The position numbers and the translations under genes are program-made. This document shows positions 35,758-44,519 of a stretch of 64,000 bases of DNA, piece after piece. The stretch covers positions 2,852,001 through 2,916,000 of the forward strand of contig NZ_CP073638.1 of the NCBI RefSeq assembly GCF_029962485.1. The letters are read 5' to 3'. The notes beneath the pieces were generated by a model, which had not been told where the DNA came from, ran no database searches, and saw nothing but the letters and a program-made list of their open reading frames with translations. Position 1 is the first letter of the stretch; every line of letters starts with the position of its first letter. This DNA is from Burkholderia cepacia (lineage in GTDB: Bacteria > Pseudomonadota > Gammaproteobacteria > Burkholderiales > Burkholderiaceae).

Positions 35758-36870
35758 TCAAGCCGCAGCCGCCCCATCCAGCGCCGGATAATCCACATAC
35801 CCACGTGCATCGCCGCCGAAGAACGTGTCGCGTTGCGCGTCGTTCATCGGTGCACCCGTCTTCAGGCGCGTGACGAAATCCGGATTCGCGAGCACCATCT
35901 GGCCGTACGCTTCGAGATCGGCGAGACCCGTCGCGACATCCGTGCCGATCGCATCGCGCGTGCGGCCCGGCCGGTTCACGATCAGCGTGCCGTTCCAGTG
36001 TGCGCGCAGGTCCGCAAGCAGCGGCTCGTCGCCCCCGTGCATCACGTGCAGGTATGCGAGGCCGAGGCGGTTGAGCTGCGCGGTCAGGTGGCGATACAGG
36101 TCCGCGCTTTCCGGACCTTCGTCGATGCCCCACAGCGTGGTGCCGGGCGACAGGCGGATCGCCGTGCGATCCGCGCCGATCTCGTCGGCGATCGCCTCGG
36201 CCACCTCGATCGCGAAGCGCGCGCGGTTCTCGATCGAGCCGCCGTACGCGTCGGTGCGCGTGTTCGCGTTCGGCGCGAAGAACTGCTGGACCAGATACCC
36301 GTTCGCACCGTGGATCTCGACGCCATCGGCGCCGGCCTCGATCGCGCGGCGCGCGGCGATACGGAAGTCGTTCACGGTGTCGCGCACTTCGTCCGTCGTC
36401 AGCGCGCGCGGCGTCGGAATCTCCTGCATCCCTTTCATCGTGAACATCGGCACGCCCGGTGCGATCGCGGAAGGCGCGACGCCCTGGCGATGATGCGGCG
36501 TATTGTCGGGGTGCGACATGCGCCCCACGTGCATCAGCTGGATGAACAGGCGGCTGCCGCGTGCGTGCACGCGCTCGCTGACCGCCTTCCAGCCGGCGAC
36601 GTGCGCATCGGTGTAGATGCCGGGCGTCGTCAGGTAGCCCTGGCCGTCGTCCGACGGTTGCGTGCCTTCGCTGACGATCAGGCCGAGGTCCGCACGCTGC
36701 GCATAGTATTCGGCGGCCAATGCGCCGGGCGTGCCGTCGAATGCGGCGCGGCTGCGCGTCATCGGCGCCATGACCAGGCGGTTCTGCAGGTCGTAGCGGC
36801 CGACGCGGACCGGAGCGAACAGTCGCGGCGCTTCCTGGCCGGCTTGAGCGGGAACGAAAAGCTGTTTCAT
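35758..36870 (-). CDS. Alkene reductase, old yellow enzyme family (NemA-like)
   Basis: A 370-aa FMN-dependent NAD(P)H:flavin oxidoreductase that reduces activated alkenes and, in relatives, nitro compounds and N-ethylmaleimide. The barrel shows LVMAPMTRSRA (FMN and catalytic threonine region), FIQLMHVGRMSHP, the substrate-binding pair in EIHGANGYLVQQF, and YGGSIENRARF. The start MKQLFVPAQ at 36870 was preferred to an ATG five codons upstream. A LysR gene is divergent 170 bases away and probably controls it, as with nemA-type genes in other proteobacteria. Confidence 0.9.
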   Translation of the reverse strand: MKQLFVPAQAGQEAPRLFAPVRVGRYDLQNRLVMAPMTRSRAAFDGTPGALAAEYYAQRADLGLIVSEGTQPSDDGQGYLTTPGIYTDAHVAGWKAVSERVHARGSRLFIQLMHVGRMSHPDNTPHHRQGVAPSAIAPGVPMFTMKGMQEIPTPRALTTDEVRDTVNDFRIAARRAIEAGADGVEIHGANGYLVQQFFAPNANTRTDAYGGSIENRARFAIEVAEAIADEIGADRTAIRLSPGTTLWGIDEGPESADLYRHLTAQLNRLGLAYLHVMHGGDEPLLADLRAHWNGTLIVNRPGRTRDAIGTDVATGLADLEAYGQMVLANPDFVTRLKTGAPMNDAQRDTFFGGDARGYVDYPALDGAAAA

Positions 36871-37040
36871 CGCGTATTTCCTCATCGAAGTTCAGGTGAC
36901 GGCACCGGGGCGGTGCCGCATCGGGCGAGGGTCGCGCAGGTCGCGCCGGCCGTGACGCCATACCCGCATCATCCATTGCTCCTTTTTCGAGATAAAGTGG
37001 GTGTCATGGAGAACATTGATCCATTGATGGAGCATTCGAG

Positions 37041-37916
37041 ATGGAACTGCTGAACGACATGGCGTTGTTCGTGGAAGTCGTGAAGGCGCGCGGCTTTCGC
37101 AGCGCCGCGCAGGCGCTGGGAATGCCGAATTCGACGCTGTCGCGGCGGATCGGCGCGCTGGAAAAGGCGATCGGCTTGCGGCTGCTGCACCGCACGACGC
37201 GCCGCATCGAGCTGACGGAAGCCGGGCAGCTGTATTTCGAGCGATGCAAGCGCATCGTCGACGAGGCGCGGCTCGCGCACGAGCAGCTCGGCGGGCTGCT
37301 GGCCGAACCGGCGGGCGTGCTGCGCGCGTCGTTCCCGGTCGATTTCGCGGTGATCTACCTGACGCCGCTGCTCGTCGAATTCGCGAACCGCTACCCGAAG
37401 CTGACCTTCGATTTCGAGCTGACGTCACGGCGCGTCGACCTCGTGAGCGAGCCGTTCGACGTCGCGATCCGGATCGGCGAATCGGCGGATTCGCAGCTCG
37501 TCGCGCGGCGCCTCGCGACGTTCCGCAACTACCTGTATGCGTCGCCGCGCTATCTCGAACGCGCGGGCGAGCCGCTCGAACCGGGCGACCTGGCGCAGCA
37601 CCAGTGCATGAGTGTGCAGCGCCTCACCGCGTGGACGCTGCGTCGCGGCGAGCAGGCGGTCGACGTGCCGGTGGGCGGTCGGTTCGTCGTGAACAGCGTG
37701 GGCATGAACCGCCAACTGGCCGTGCACGATGCGGGGATCATCCAGCTGCCGGAGGAAGTGGTGGCCGACGATGTCGCCGCCGGCCGGCTGCGGCGCGTGC
37801 TGCCTGAATGGGAGGGCGCGCTCGTGCCCATCTTCGCGATGACCGAAACGCGTTTGCTGCCCGCGAAAACGCAGGTTTTCATCGAGTATCTGCGCGCGCA
37901 TTTCGCGCAGGCATGA
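37041..37916 (+). CDS. LysR-family regulator divergent from the alkene reductase
   Basis: A 291-aa LysR-type regulator. The winged helix covers residues about 3-60 (MALFVEVVKARGFRSAAQAL, LSRRIGALEKAIGLRLL) and the effector domain about 90-290. The pattern LLHRTTRRIELTEAGQLYF is typical of the broad CrgA/DsdC-like subgroup. The ATG lies just after CCATTGATGG (37021-37030), a small palindrome that could be part of its autoregulatory site. Its inducer is unknown; the divergent alkene reductase is the probable target. Confidence 0.87.
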   Translation: MELLNDMALFVEVVKARGFRSAAQALGMPNSTLSRRIGALEKAIGLRLLHRTTRRIELTEAGQLYFERCKRIVDEARLAHEQLGGLLAEPAGVLRASFPVDFAVIYLTPLLVEFANRYPKLTFDFELTSRRVDLVSEPFDVAIRIGESADSQLVARRLATFRNYLYASPRYLERAGEPLEPGDLAQHQCMSVQRLTAWTLRRGEQAVDVPVGGRFVVNSVGMNRQLAVHDAGIIQLPEEVVADDVAAGRLRRVLPEWEGALVPIFAMTETRLLPAKTQVFIEYLRAHFAQA

Positions 37917-38003
37917 CAGGTGCCCGGCGGCGGTCGCTCTTGCGCAGGTGACGTGCTTCCGCTTGCGCGGGACCGCAGGCGGACGCGGGTATGGAAGCGG
38001 GAA

Positions 38004-38678
38004 TTACTGGCTGTTGCGCGCCGACGCAGGCGGCGACGTATCGCTGACCGGTATCAGGCGGCCCTTCGTGTCGCTCGGCGCCTTGGCGGCTTTCGCGTCG
38101 TCGTCGGGCTCGAGCACGAACCGGAACGAATCGACCCGCTGCATCACTTTCGCCGCGTACGCGTTCGACCCGCCATAGCTCTTCAGCCCGGCCTGCACGT
38201 TGCCGCCGGCCGCCTTCACGTAGCCCGACAGGATCGCGGAACCGGCTTCGACGTTCGCGTTCGGCTCGGTCAGATCCTTCACGTTGCGCAGCAGGCCGCG
38301 GTGTGCGGCCGGCACGACCTGCATCAGCCCGGTCGCGCCATGCTGGCCGCGCGCCTTTTCCTGGAAGCGCGATTCGATCGAGATGATCGCGTAAACGAGT
38401 GCGGGAGGAAGCGAATATTTCGTCGCAGTGACGCTCACGATGTCGGCGAGCTTCGTGGCTCGTTCCTTCGCCACGCCGAATTTCTTCGTCAGGTAGGTCG
38501 TGATGCGGCGGTTTGCTTCGTTCGGCTGATCGTTGGCGTTCGCAAGCGGCGCGGAGGCGACGGACGGCGCTGATGCCAGTGCGTCGGGCGCGGATGCAGG
38601 CAGCGCGAGCGCTTGCTGCGCCGATGCCTGATGCGCGATGCCGAGCGAAAGCACGATCAGCGAGAGAAACCGTCGCAT
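38004..38678 (-). CDS. Lytic transglycosylase, SLT domain
   Basis: A 224-aa exported muramidase-like enzyme that cleaves peptidoglycan glycan strands to 1,6-anhydro products. The signal peptide is residues 1-20 (cleavage at ASA-QQ). A low-complexity Ala/Ser/Pro linker (about 22-50) precedes the SLT domain (about 75-195). The catalytic glutamate is E102 in ISIESRF, followed by GATGLMQVVPAAHRG and LKSYGGSNAYAAKV. The family's usual AYNAG is replaced by SYGGS. The C-terminal tail is charged and probably disordered. The start MRRFLSL was chosen because it yields a proper signal peptide. Confidence 0.87.
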   Translation of the reverse strand: MRRFLSLIVLSLGIAHQASAQQALALPASAPDALASAPSVASAPLANANDQPNEANRRITTYLTKKFGVAKERATKLADIVSVTATKYSLPPALVYAIISIESRFQEKARGQHGATGLMQVVPAAHRGLLRNVKDLTEPNANVEAGSAILSGYVKAAGGNVQAGLKSYGGSNAYAAKVMQRVDSFRFVLEPDDDAKAAKAPSDTKGRLIPVSDTSPPASARNSQ

Positions 38679-38897
38679 GGTGAAGTGCGGGGAAATGGGA
38701 GGCGCATAGTATATCGACCAATCAACACGGGTTGTCGAACGTCGGCTCGAATGAAAGCAGCATGTAGGTTTGTTTCGGCGCGTAACGATGCGGTGGGGCG
38801 ATCGTTGCGCGGACACGCATCGTAGTCCGGATAGACGCCGTTCAATCTCGCGCTGACGTTATTTAACACGCGCGCAAGGTGTGCTGCGCCGCAAACC

Positions 38898-39665
38898 TTA
38901 CGCGCGACGCGCGGTCGCCACCCGTGCCAGTGCACCGATCGCATCGCTGACGAGCACCGCGAGCAGCCCGACGATCACGCCGCCCTGCAGCACGAACGCG
39001 GTGTTCGACGTCTGCAGGCCCGCGATGATCACGTCGCCGAGCCCGCGCGCGGCGACAGTCGAGCCGATCGTCGCGGTGCCGAGATTGATCACGACCGCGA
39101 GCCGGATGCCGTTGACGATCACCGGAAACGCGAGCGGCAGCTCGACCGACACCAGTTGCTGCCAGCCGCTCATCCCCATTCCGCGCGCGGCATCGACGAC
39201 GTCGCGCGGCACGTCTTCGAGCCCTGCGATCGTGCTTTCGAAAATCGGCAGGAGCCCGTACAGCACGAGCGCGATCAGTACGGGCTTCAAGCCGAAGCCG
39301 ACGGCCGGCACGGCCAACGCGAGCACCGCGACCGGCGGGAAGGTCTGGCCGATGTCGACGACGCTGCGCGCGACCGGCAGGAAATCCGCGCCGGCCGGCC
39401 GCGTGACGAAGATCCCGGCCGCGACCGCGACGATCGTGCCGATCAGGCTCGACAGCGCGACCGTGCCGAGATGGGCGAGCGTGAGATCGAGCAGGCTCGC
39501 GCGATCGTAGATCACGGGTGCGCCGTTGTCCGCGAACGGCGCGAACACACCCTGCAGCCACGCGGGGCGCAACAGCAGCACGAGCAGCAGCGCGAGCGCG
39601 GCCGCGCGGGCGACGTACGCGGGAAGTGCCGAACGCGTCGGCCGCATGCTGCCATGCGCCGTCAT
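38898..39665 (-). CDS. Quaternary-amine ABC transporter, second permease (YehW-like)
   Basis: A 255-aa inner-membrane permease with about five or six helices and an EAA-type loop (DAARGMGMSGWQQL near residue 160). It is the last gene of a four-gene operon ordered binding protein, permease, ATPase, permease, the order of osmF-yehYXW. The start overlaps the ATPase stop by 4 bases (ATGA). Relatives import glycine betaine or similar osmolytes, often with low affinity. In the context of this window, a betaine- or choline-type ligand is the best guess. Confidence 0.85.
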   Translation of the reverse strand: MTAHGSMRPTRSALPAYVARAAALALLLVLLLRPAWLQGVFAPFADNGAPVIYDRASLLDLTLAHLGTVALSSLIGTIVAVAAGIFVTRPAGADFLPVARSVVDIGQTFPPVAVLALAVPAVGFGLKPVLIALVLYGLLPIFESTIAGLEDVPRDVVDAARGMGMSGWQQLVSVELPLAFPVIVNGIRLAVVINLGTATIGSTVAARGLGDVIIAGLQTSNTAFVLQGGVIVGLLAVLVSDAIGALARVATARRA

Positions 39666-40609
39666 GCGGGCTTCCTCGCATGCGCGCGGATCGCGTCGAG
39701 CGTGATGCGGCGCGCGCCGTGTTCGTTGCGTGCGTTGCCGTCGTCGACGGGCAGTGCATCGACACCGCGCCACAGCAGCTCGGACACCGCATCGCGCAGC
39801 GTGCGCGTCGCGGCGATCGGTTCGCCGTCGGCATGGCCGGGTTCGGCCACCGTATCGATCGGCGTCAGCGCGAGCAGGCGCAGCGGTCGGTCGACGCCCG
39901 CGACGAGTTGCTCGACGACGCCGGCCGCCGGCTTGCCGAGGATCTCGGCCGGCGGCGCGACCTGCAGCAGCTTGCCGTTGTCCATCACCGCGATCGTGTC
40001 GCCGAGCTTCAGCGCTTCCTCGATGTCGTGCGTGACGATCACGATCGTGATGCCGAGGCGGCGCTGCAGTGCGAACAGGTCGTCCTGCGCCTTGCCGCGA
40101 ATGATCGGGTCGAGCGCGCCGAACGGTTCGTCCATCAGCAGCATCGCGGGCTCGGCCGCGAGTGCGCGCGCGACGCCGACGCGCTGCTGCTGGCCGCCCG
40201 ACAGTTCGTGGGGCAGCTTGTCCGCGAACTCGGCCGGCGCGAGATGGAACAGGTCGAGCAGTTCGTTCACGCGCGCGTCGATGCGAGCGGACGACCAGCC
40301 GAGCAGGCGCGGCACGGTCGCGATGTTGCGCGCGACGCTCCAGTGCGGGAACAGTCCATGCCCCTGGATTGCATAGCCGATGCCGCGCCGCAGTTGCTCG
40401 GGGGCGACGGTCGCCGTATCGACGCCATCGATGCGGATCGTGCCGCTGGTCGGCGCGATCAGCCGGTTGATCATGCGCAGGAGCGTCGACTTGCCGCTGC
40501 CCGATGCGCCGACGAGCGCGGTGATCGTGCCGCGCTGTATCGTCAGCGACACGTCGTCGACGGCGATGACATCGCCGAAGCGTTTGCCGGCGTGTTCGAT
40601 CTCGATCAT
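39662..40609 (-). CDS. Quaternary-amine ABC transporter, ATPase (YehX/OpuC-like)
   Basis: A 315-aa ATPase with Walker A GASGSGKST (about residues 35-43), the Q-loop in YAIQGHGLFPH, the signature LSGGQQQR, Walker B MLLMDEPFGALDP and the switch histidine in VTHDIEEAL. The C-terminal region (about 240-315) is a single CBS-like segment (ATRTLRDAVSELL, DALPVDDG). Both ends overlap neighbours by 4 bases (ATGA), so the operon is translated as a unit. This is a separate system from choVWX. Confidence 0.9.
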   Translation of the reverse strand: MIEIEHAGKRFGDVIAVDDVSLTIQRGTITALVGASGSGKSTLLRMINRLIAPTSGTIRIDGVDTATVAPEQLRRGIGYAIQGHGLFPHWSVARNIATVPRLLGWSSARIDARVNELLDLFHLAPAEFADKLPHELSGGQQQRVGVARALAAEPAMLLMDEPFGALDPIIRGKAQDDLFALQRRLGITIVIVTHDIEEALKLGDTIAVMDNGKLLQVAPPAEILGKPAAGVVEQLVAGVDRPLRLLALTPIDTVAEPGHADGEPIAATRTLRDAVSELLWRGVDALPVDDGNARNEHGARRITLDAIRAHARKPA

Positions 40610-41784
40610 CCTGCACGTCCCTTCGCGAGCGACGTCGCGGCTTCGAACACGACGGCGGCCGCCAGTGCGAGCGCGATCGTCGGGATCGCGCCGAGCAGCA
40701 CGAGATCGGCGGCCGACTGCCCGATCCCCTGGAAGATGAAGGTGCCGAATCCGCCGCCGCCGATCAGTGCGGCGACCGCGGTCAGGCCGATGTTCTGCAC
40801 GAGCACGATGCGCACGCCGCTCAGGATCACCGGCAGCGCGAGCACGAGATCGACACGCAGCAGCCGCTGCGCACGGGTCATGCCCATCGCACGGGCCGCT
40901 TCGGTCACGTGCGGCGGCACCTGCCCGAGCCCGACCACGACACTCGATGCGATCGGCAGCAGCGAATACAGGAACAGCGCGAGCACGGCCGGCGCCACGC
41001 CGATCCCGCGGATGCCGAGCGCGGCCGCGAGCGGCACGTGCGCGGCGAGCAGGCCGAGCGGCGCCATCATCAGCCCGTACATCGCGATGCTGGGGATCGT
41101 CTGCACGACATTGAGCACGGGCATCGCGACGGTGCGCACGGCCGCGACCCTTGCGCATGCGATGCCGAGCGGCAGGCCCGCGACGAGCGCGGCGGCCACC
41201 GAGCCGCCTGCCAGCGACACGTGACGGATCGCCTCCCGCCAGAAATCGTCGTTGCGCACCGCGTATTCGCGCATCACCGAGAGGCTGTCCCACCAGCCGC
41301 TTGCGAGCGGCGCCGAAATCGCTGCTATCGCGACGACGAGTGCGACGAGTCGCCGCCACGGGCCGAACGCGAGGCGTGCAAGTGCGTCGGCGATCAGCAC
41401 GGCCCAGGCGAACAGCAGCAGCCAGACGCCTGCGTCGGGCGAGACGCGCGCGAGCATGTCGTCGGGTGCGACGACGTGCGTCGCGGCCGCGCCGACCGCA
41501 TACGCGAGCGTCGCGAGCCCCGCGCAGCCGGCCGCGAGCCGCCAGGCGGGACGGCTCGCCGTCATCACCCAGAGCGCGCCGGCGGTCCACAGCGCGGCGA
41601 GCGCGGCACCCTGCATCGGCGGCAGCGCGGCGAACACCGACAGCCCGGTGCCGGCCGCGATCCGGTTCGGCCGCAGCACCGCGAACGAGAGGCCGAACAC
41701 GGCGACGATCGTCAGTACCCCGATCAGGATGCCGACCTTGTCAAGCGTGACGCGCCGCGCGGACGCCGCCGCGCGACCCGTCAT
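40606..41784 (-). CDS. Quaternary-amine ABC transporter, first permease (YehY-like)
   Basis: A 392-aa permease, longer than its partner because of an N-terminal membrane extension. About four extra helices (residues about 15-155) precede the standard transport domain, whose EAA loop is EAARAMGMTRAQ near residue 295. This long form matches YehY and distinguishes the operon from a plain OpuC system. Both ends overlap neighbours by 4 bases. Confidence 0.87.
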   Translation of the reverse strand: MTGRAAASARRVTLDKVGILIGVLTIVAVFGLSFAVLRPNRIAAGTGLSVFAALPPMQGAALAALWTAGALWVMTASRPAWRLAAGCAGLATLAYAVGAAATHVVAPDDMLARVSPDAGVWLLLFAWAVLIADALARLAFGPWRRLVALVVAIAAISAPLASGWWDSLSVMREYAVRNDDFWREAIRHVSLAGGSVAAALVAGLPLGIACARVAAVRTVAMPVLNVVQTIPSIAMYGLMMAPLGLLAAHVPLAAALGIRGIGVAPAVLALFLYSLLPIASSVVVGLGQVPPHVTEAARAMGMTRAQRLLRVDLVLALPVILSGVRIVLVQNIGLTAVAALIGGGGFGTFIFQGIGQSAADLVLLGAIPTIALALAAAVVFEAATSLAKGRAG

Positions 41785-42704
41785 TTCACGAAGCCCTTCG
41801 CTTTCAGGTAGCTTTTCGCGACGCCGGCGGCCGGCTCGCCGTTGATCTGGATGCGCGCGTTCAACGACTGCAGCGTCTTCAGGTCGAGGCTCGCGAATAC
41901 CGGTTTCAGGTAGTCGGCGATCTGCGGATGCGCCTTCAGCACGGCTTCGCGGATCACCGGCGCCGGCGCGTAGACGGGCTGCACGTGCTTGTCGTCGTCG
42001 AGCACCGCGAGGCCGCTCGATGCGATGCCGCCGTCGGTGCCGTAGACCATCGCGGCATTCACGCCGTCGGTCTGGTTGGCGGCGGCCTTGATTGTCGCGG
42101 CCGTGTCGCCGCCGGACAGCACGACGAGTTGCTCGGGCTTCAGCTTGAAGCCGTACGCTTTCTCGAACGACGGCAATGCGGAAGCGCTGTTCACGAATTC
42201 GGCCGATGCCGCGAGTTTTACCTTGCCGCCGCCGGCCACCCACTTGCCGAAATCGGAGAAGGTCTTCAGGTGCTGCGATTGCGCGACGGGCGCGAGCAGC
42301 GCGACGCCCCATGTGTTGTTCGCGGGCGCCGGCGCGAGCCACACGAGATGGTTCGCCGCGTAGTCGAGTTTCTTCGCGGCGTCGTAGCCCTGGCTCGCGT
42401 TCTTCCACAGAGGATCGTCGGCCTTGTTGAAGAAGAACGCGGCATTGCCCGTGTATTCGGGGTAGACGTCGATCTCGCCGCTCGTGAGCGCCTTGCGCAC
42501 GATCGGCGTGGTGCCGAGCGCGATCTTTTCGGTGACGGGGATGCCGTGGGCCTTCAGCACTTGCGCGATGAGGTTGCCGAGCAGGTTGCCTTCGGTGTCG
42601 ATCTTCGACGACACCACGACGGGCGTGTCGGCGTGCGCGCCGGGCGCGACGAGGGCGGCGGCGAACGCGAGGCCCAGGATCCGGGCGGGCAGGGCGAGCT
42701 TCAT
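41781..42704 (-). CDS. Quaternary-amine ABC transporter, periplasmic binding protein (OsmF/YehZ-like)
   Basis: A 307-aa exported binding protein of the OpuAC/OsmF type. The signal peptide covers about residues 1-25 (cleavage at AHA-DT). The mature part starts VVVSSKIDTEGNLLGNLIAQ, and EIDVYPEYTGNAAFF is the hallmark segment contributing aromatic ligand contacts. It is first in the four-gene operon, and its stop overlaps the next ATG. The promoter should lie in 42705-42870. Confidence 0.9.
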   Translation of the reverse strand: MKLALPARILGLAFAAALVAPGAHADTPVVVSSKIDTEGNLLGNLIAQVLKAHGIPVTEKIALGTTPIVRKALTSGEIDVYPEYTGNAAFFFNKADDPLWKNASQGYDAAKKLDYAANHLVWLAPAPANNTWGVALLAPVAQSQHLKTFSDFGKWVAGGGKVKLAASAEFVNSASALPSFEKAYGFKLKPEQLVVLSGGDTAATIKAAANQTDGVNAAMVYGTDGGIASSGLAVLDDDKHVQPVYAPAPVIREAVLKAHPQIADYLKPVFASLDLKTLQSLNARIQINGEPAAGVAKSYLKAKGFVK

Positions 42705-42870
42705 CAGGGCCAATCTCCAGGACGGGGGCGTACGCCGAAAGTTACTTGACTGAACGGGCTTTGGCAAACCGCGTGCGGCGGCGTGTCCACAGACCGTGTG
42801 GGGATAACCCGCATCCGCCACCTGCGCTTGTTACACTGAAATTCGTTCCTGCCTGCGGACACTTGCTGAC

Positions 42871-43800
42871 ATGAAGCCCGAGCTGCTGGTCCTCATCGTA
42901 TTGCGCGGCGACGCGCACCGCGAGATCGCCGCGTCGTTCGACGTGCGCTACGCCCCGACTGCCGAAGAACGCGAACGCGCGATCGCCGAACACGGTGGCA
43001 CGATACGCGCGGTGCTGACCAACGGCAGCACGGGGCTCACGGCCGCCGAGATCGACCGGCTGCCGCAGCTCACGTTCGTCAGCGCGCTCGGCGCGGGCTA
43101 CGAGCACATCGACGTCGCGCATGCGAAGGCGCGCGGCGTCACGGTGGTCACGGGCGCGGGCACCAATGACGATTGCGTGGCCGATCACGCGTTCGCGCTG
43201 CTGCTCGCGGCGGTGCGCAACGTCGTGCAGCTCGATGCGAAAACCCGTGCCGGCGTGTGGCGCGAAGGGTTGCCGATGCCGCCGAACGTGTCGGGCAAGA
43301 AGCTCGGCATCGTCGGGCTCGGCAAGATCGGCGAGAAGTGCGCGCGTCGCGCGGCCGGCTTCGACATCGAGATCGGATATCACAACCGGTCGGAGAAGCC
43401 CGTTCCTTACCGCTATTTCGATCGAGTCGATACGCTCGCGCAGTGGGCCGATTTCCTGATCGTCGCGACGCCGGGCGGCGCGGGCACGCGGCACCTGATC
43501 GACCGCACCGTGCTCGATGCGCTCGGCCCCGGCGGTTTTCTCGTCAACGTGTCGCGCGGCAGCGTTGTCGATACCGCTGCTTTGGCAGATGCGCTGCGCG
43601 AACGGCGCATCGCGGGCGCGGGGCTCGACGTGTACGAAGGCGAACCCGAGCCGCCACGCGCGCTGACGGATCTCGACAATGTCGTGCTGACGCCGCACAT
43701 GGGCGGCTGGTCGCCCGAGGCGCTCGATCGGTCGGTGCAGCAGTTTCTCGACAACGCGGCGCGGCATTTCGCGGGGCAGCCGGTGTTGACGCCGGTGTGA
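42871..43800 (+). CDS. D-2-hydroxyacid dehydrogenase (GhrA/GhrB-like)
   Basis: A 309-aa NAD(P)-dependent D-isomer-specific 2-hydroxyacid dehydrogenase. The nucleotide-binding motif is VGLGKIGEKC (about residues 150-159). The catalytic triad is recognisable: arginine in NVSRGSVVD, glutamate in YEGEPEPP and histidine in LTPHMGGWS. The length and the motif GAGTNDDCVADHAFALLL match the glyoxylate/hydroxypyruvate reductase group, so hydroxypyruvate or glyoxylate is a likely substrate. It is transcribed alone, divergent from the ABC operon across 166 bases. Confidence 0.87.
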   Translation: MKPELLVLIVLRGDAHREIAASFDVRYAPTAEERERAIAEHGGTIRAVLTNGSTGLTAAEIDRLPQLTFVSALGAGYEHIDVAHAKARGVTVVTGAGTNDDCVADHAFALLLAAVRNVVQLDAKTRAGVWREGLPMPPNVSGKKLGIVGLGKIGEKCARRAAGFDIEIGYHNRSEKPVPYRYFDRVDTLAQWADFLIVATPGGAGTRHLIDRTVLDALGPGGFLVNVSRGSVVDTAALADALRERRIAGAGLDVYEGEPEPPRALTDLDNVVLTPHMGGWSPEALDRSVQQFLDNAARHFAGQPVLTPV

Positions 43801-43821
43801 TGGCCGCGGGGCGGGCGCGGA

Positions 43822-44190
43822 TCAGCCCGCCTGCCTGCAGAATGCCCAATAGAACTCCGGCAGGTTCGCCGGCCTGTCGGCATCGAGGTCGATCCAGCCG
43901 AACTGGTTGTGCTCGTCGCTCAGTACGATGTCGTGACGATCGACCTGACACTCGAAGCACACGATGAGCACGCGCTTGCCCGGCACGACCTCGCACGAGC
44001 GGCTCGCGACGTAGCGGAGCGCCGACGCGACGATCCCGCATTCTTCCCGTACTTCGCGCGTGACGGTTTCCTCAAGCGATTCGCCCGCTTCGGGCCAGCC
44101 GCCCGGCAACTCCCATTCGTCGCGTGGATTGCGCAGGAACAGGACCGAGCGTCCGTCACGGACGATGGCTTTCGCGCTGAGGGGGATCAT
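43822..44190 (-). CDS. Nudix hydrolase
   Basis: A 122-aa Nudix-fold pyrophosphohydrolase. The Nudix box is complete at residues 31-52 (G31, E37, R45, E46, E49, E50, G52), so the Mg-binding catalytic site is intact. The N-terminal MIPLSAKAIVRDGRSVLFLRN and the late FGWIDLDADRPANLPEFY are typical of small MutT-like members. The substrate cannot be told. It converges on the dehydrogenase gene, and its start faces the repeat element at 44232. Confidence 0.87.
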   Translation of the reverse strand: MIPLSAKAIVRDGRSVLFLRNPRDEWELPGGWPEAGESLEETVTREVREECGIVASALRYVASRSCEVVPGKRVLIVCFECQVDRHDIVLSDEHNQFGWIDLDADRPANLPEFYWAFCRQAG

Positions 44191-44231
44191 ATGGGTTCAC
44201 CGTTTGCGTTCGACTGTCGCAGCCTATAGGG

Positions 44232-44430
44232 CCAGGGCCTGTTCACGCTAATAACGGGCTTGCGAACGTGCCTTGCCGGCTGCAGTGCAAGAAGCAAGGA
44301 GCGCCGTTTGGCCGAGCCAAACAAGCGACGCGCGACGCCGCAATGCGGCCGGCAAGGCACGTTCCCCTGTTTGGAAAAAAATCATTCGTGGGGCCAGCGC
44401 AAGCCCGTTATTAGCGTGAACAGGCCCTGG
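44232..44430. repeat. Nested-palindrome repeat element, copy 2
   Basis: A 199-bp non-coding element. Its perfect 33-bp outer arms are 44232-44264 and 44398-44430; the left arm begins CCAGGGCCTGTT. The inner stem of 17 bp (44264-44280 with 44348-44364) encloses a core of about 67 bases with the small GTTTGGC-CGA-GCCAAAC hairpin. The core matches copy 1 at 2521-2589 almost throughout, whereas the arms match only in part. Copy 2 lacks the extra hairpin B of copy 1 and has an A-rich spacer (GGAAAAAAATC) instead. It lies between the starts or ends of unrelated genes and contains no protein gene. Confidence 0.9.
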
Positions 44431-44519
44431 GTGCTCCCTTTTTGCAGCGATCCCCCGCCTGCGCCAACGAGTGCGCAGACGGGGGAGGTGGCGCCGTTAC
44501 GCCGGCAGCCGGCGTGCGA

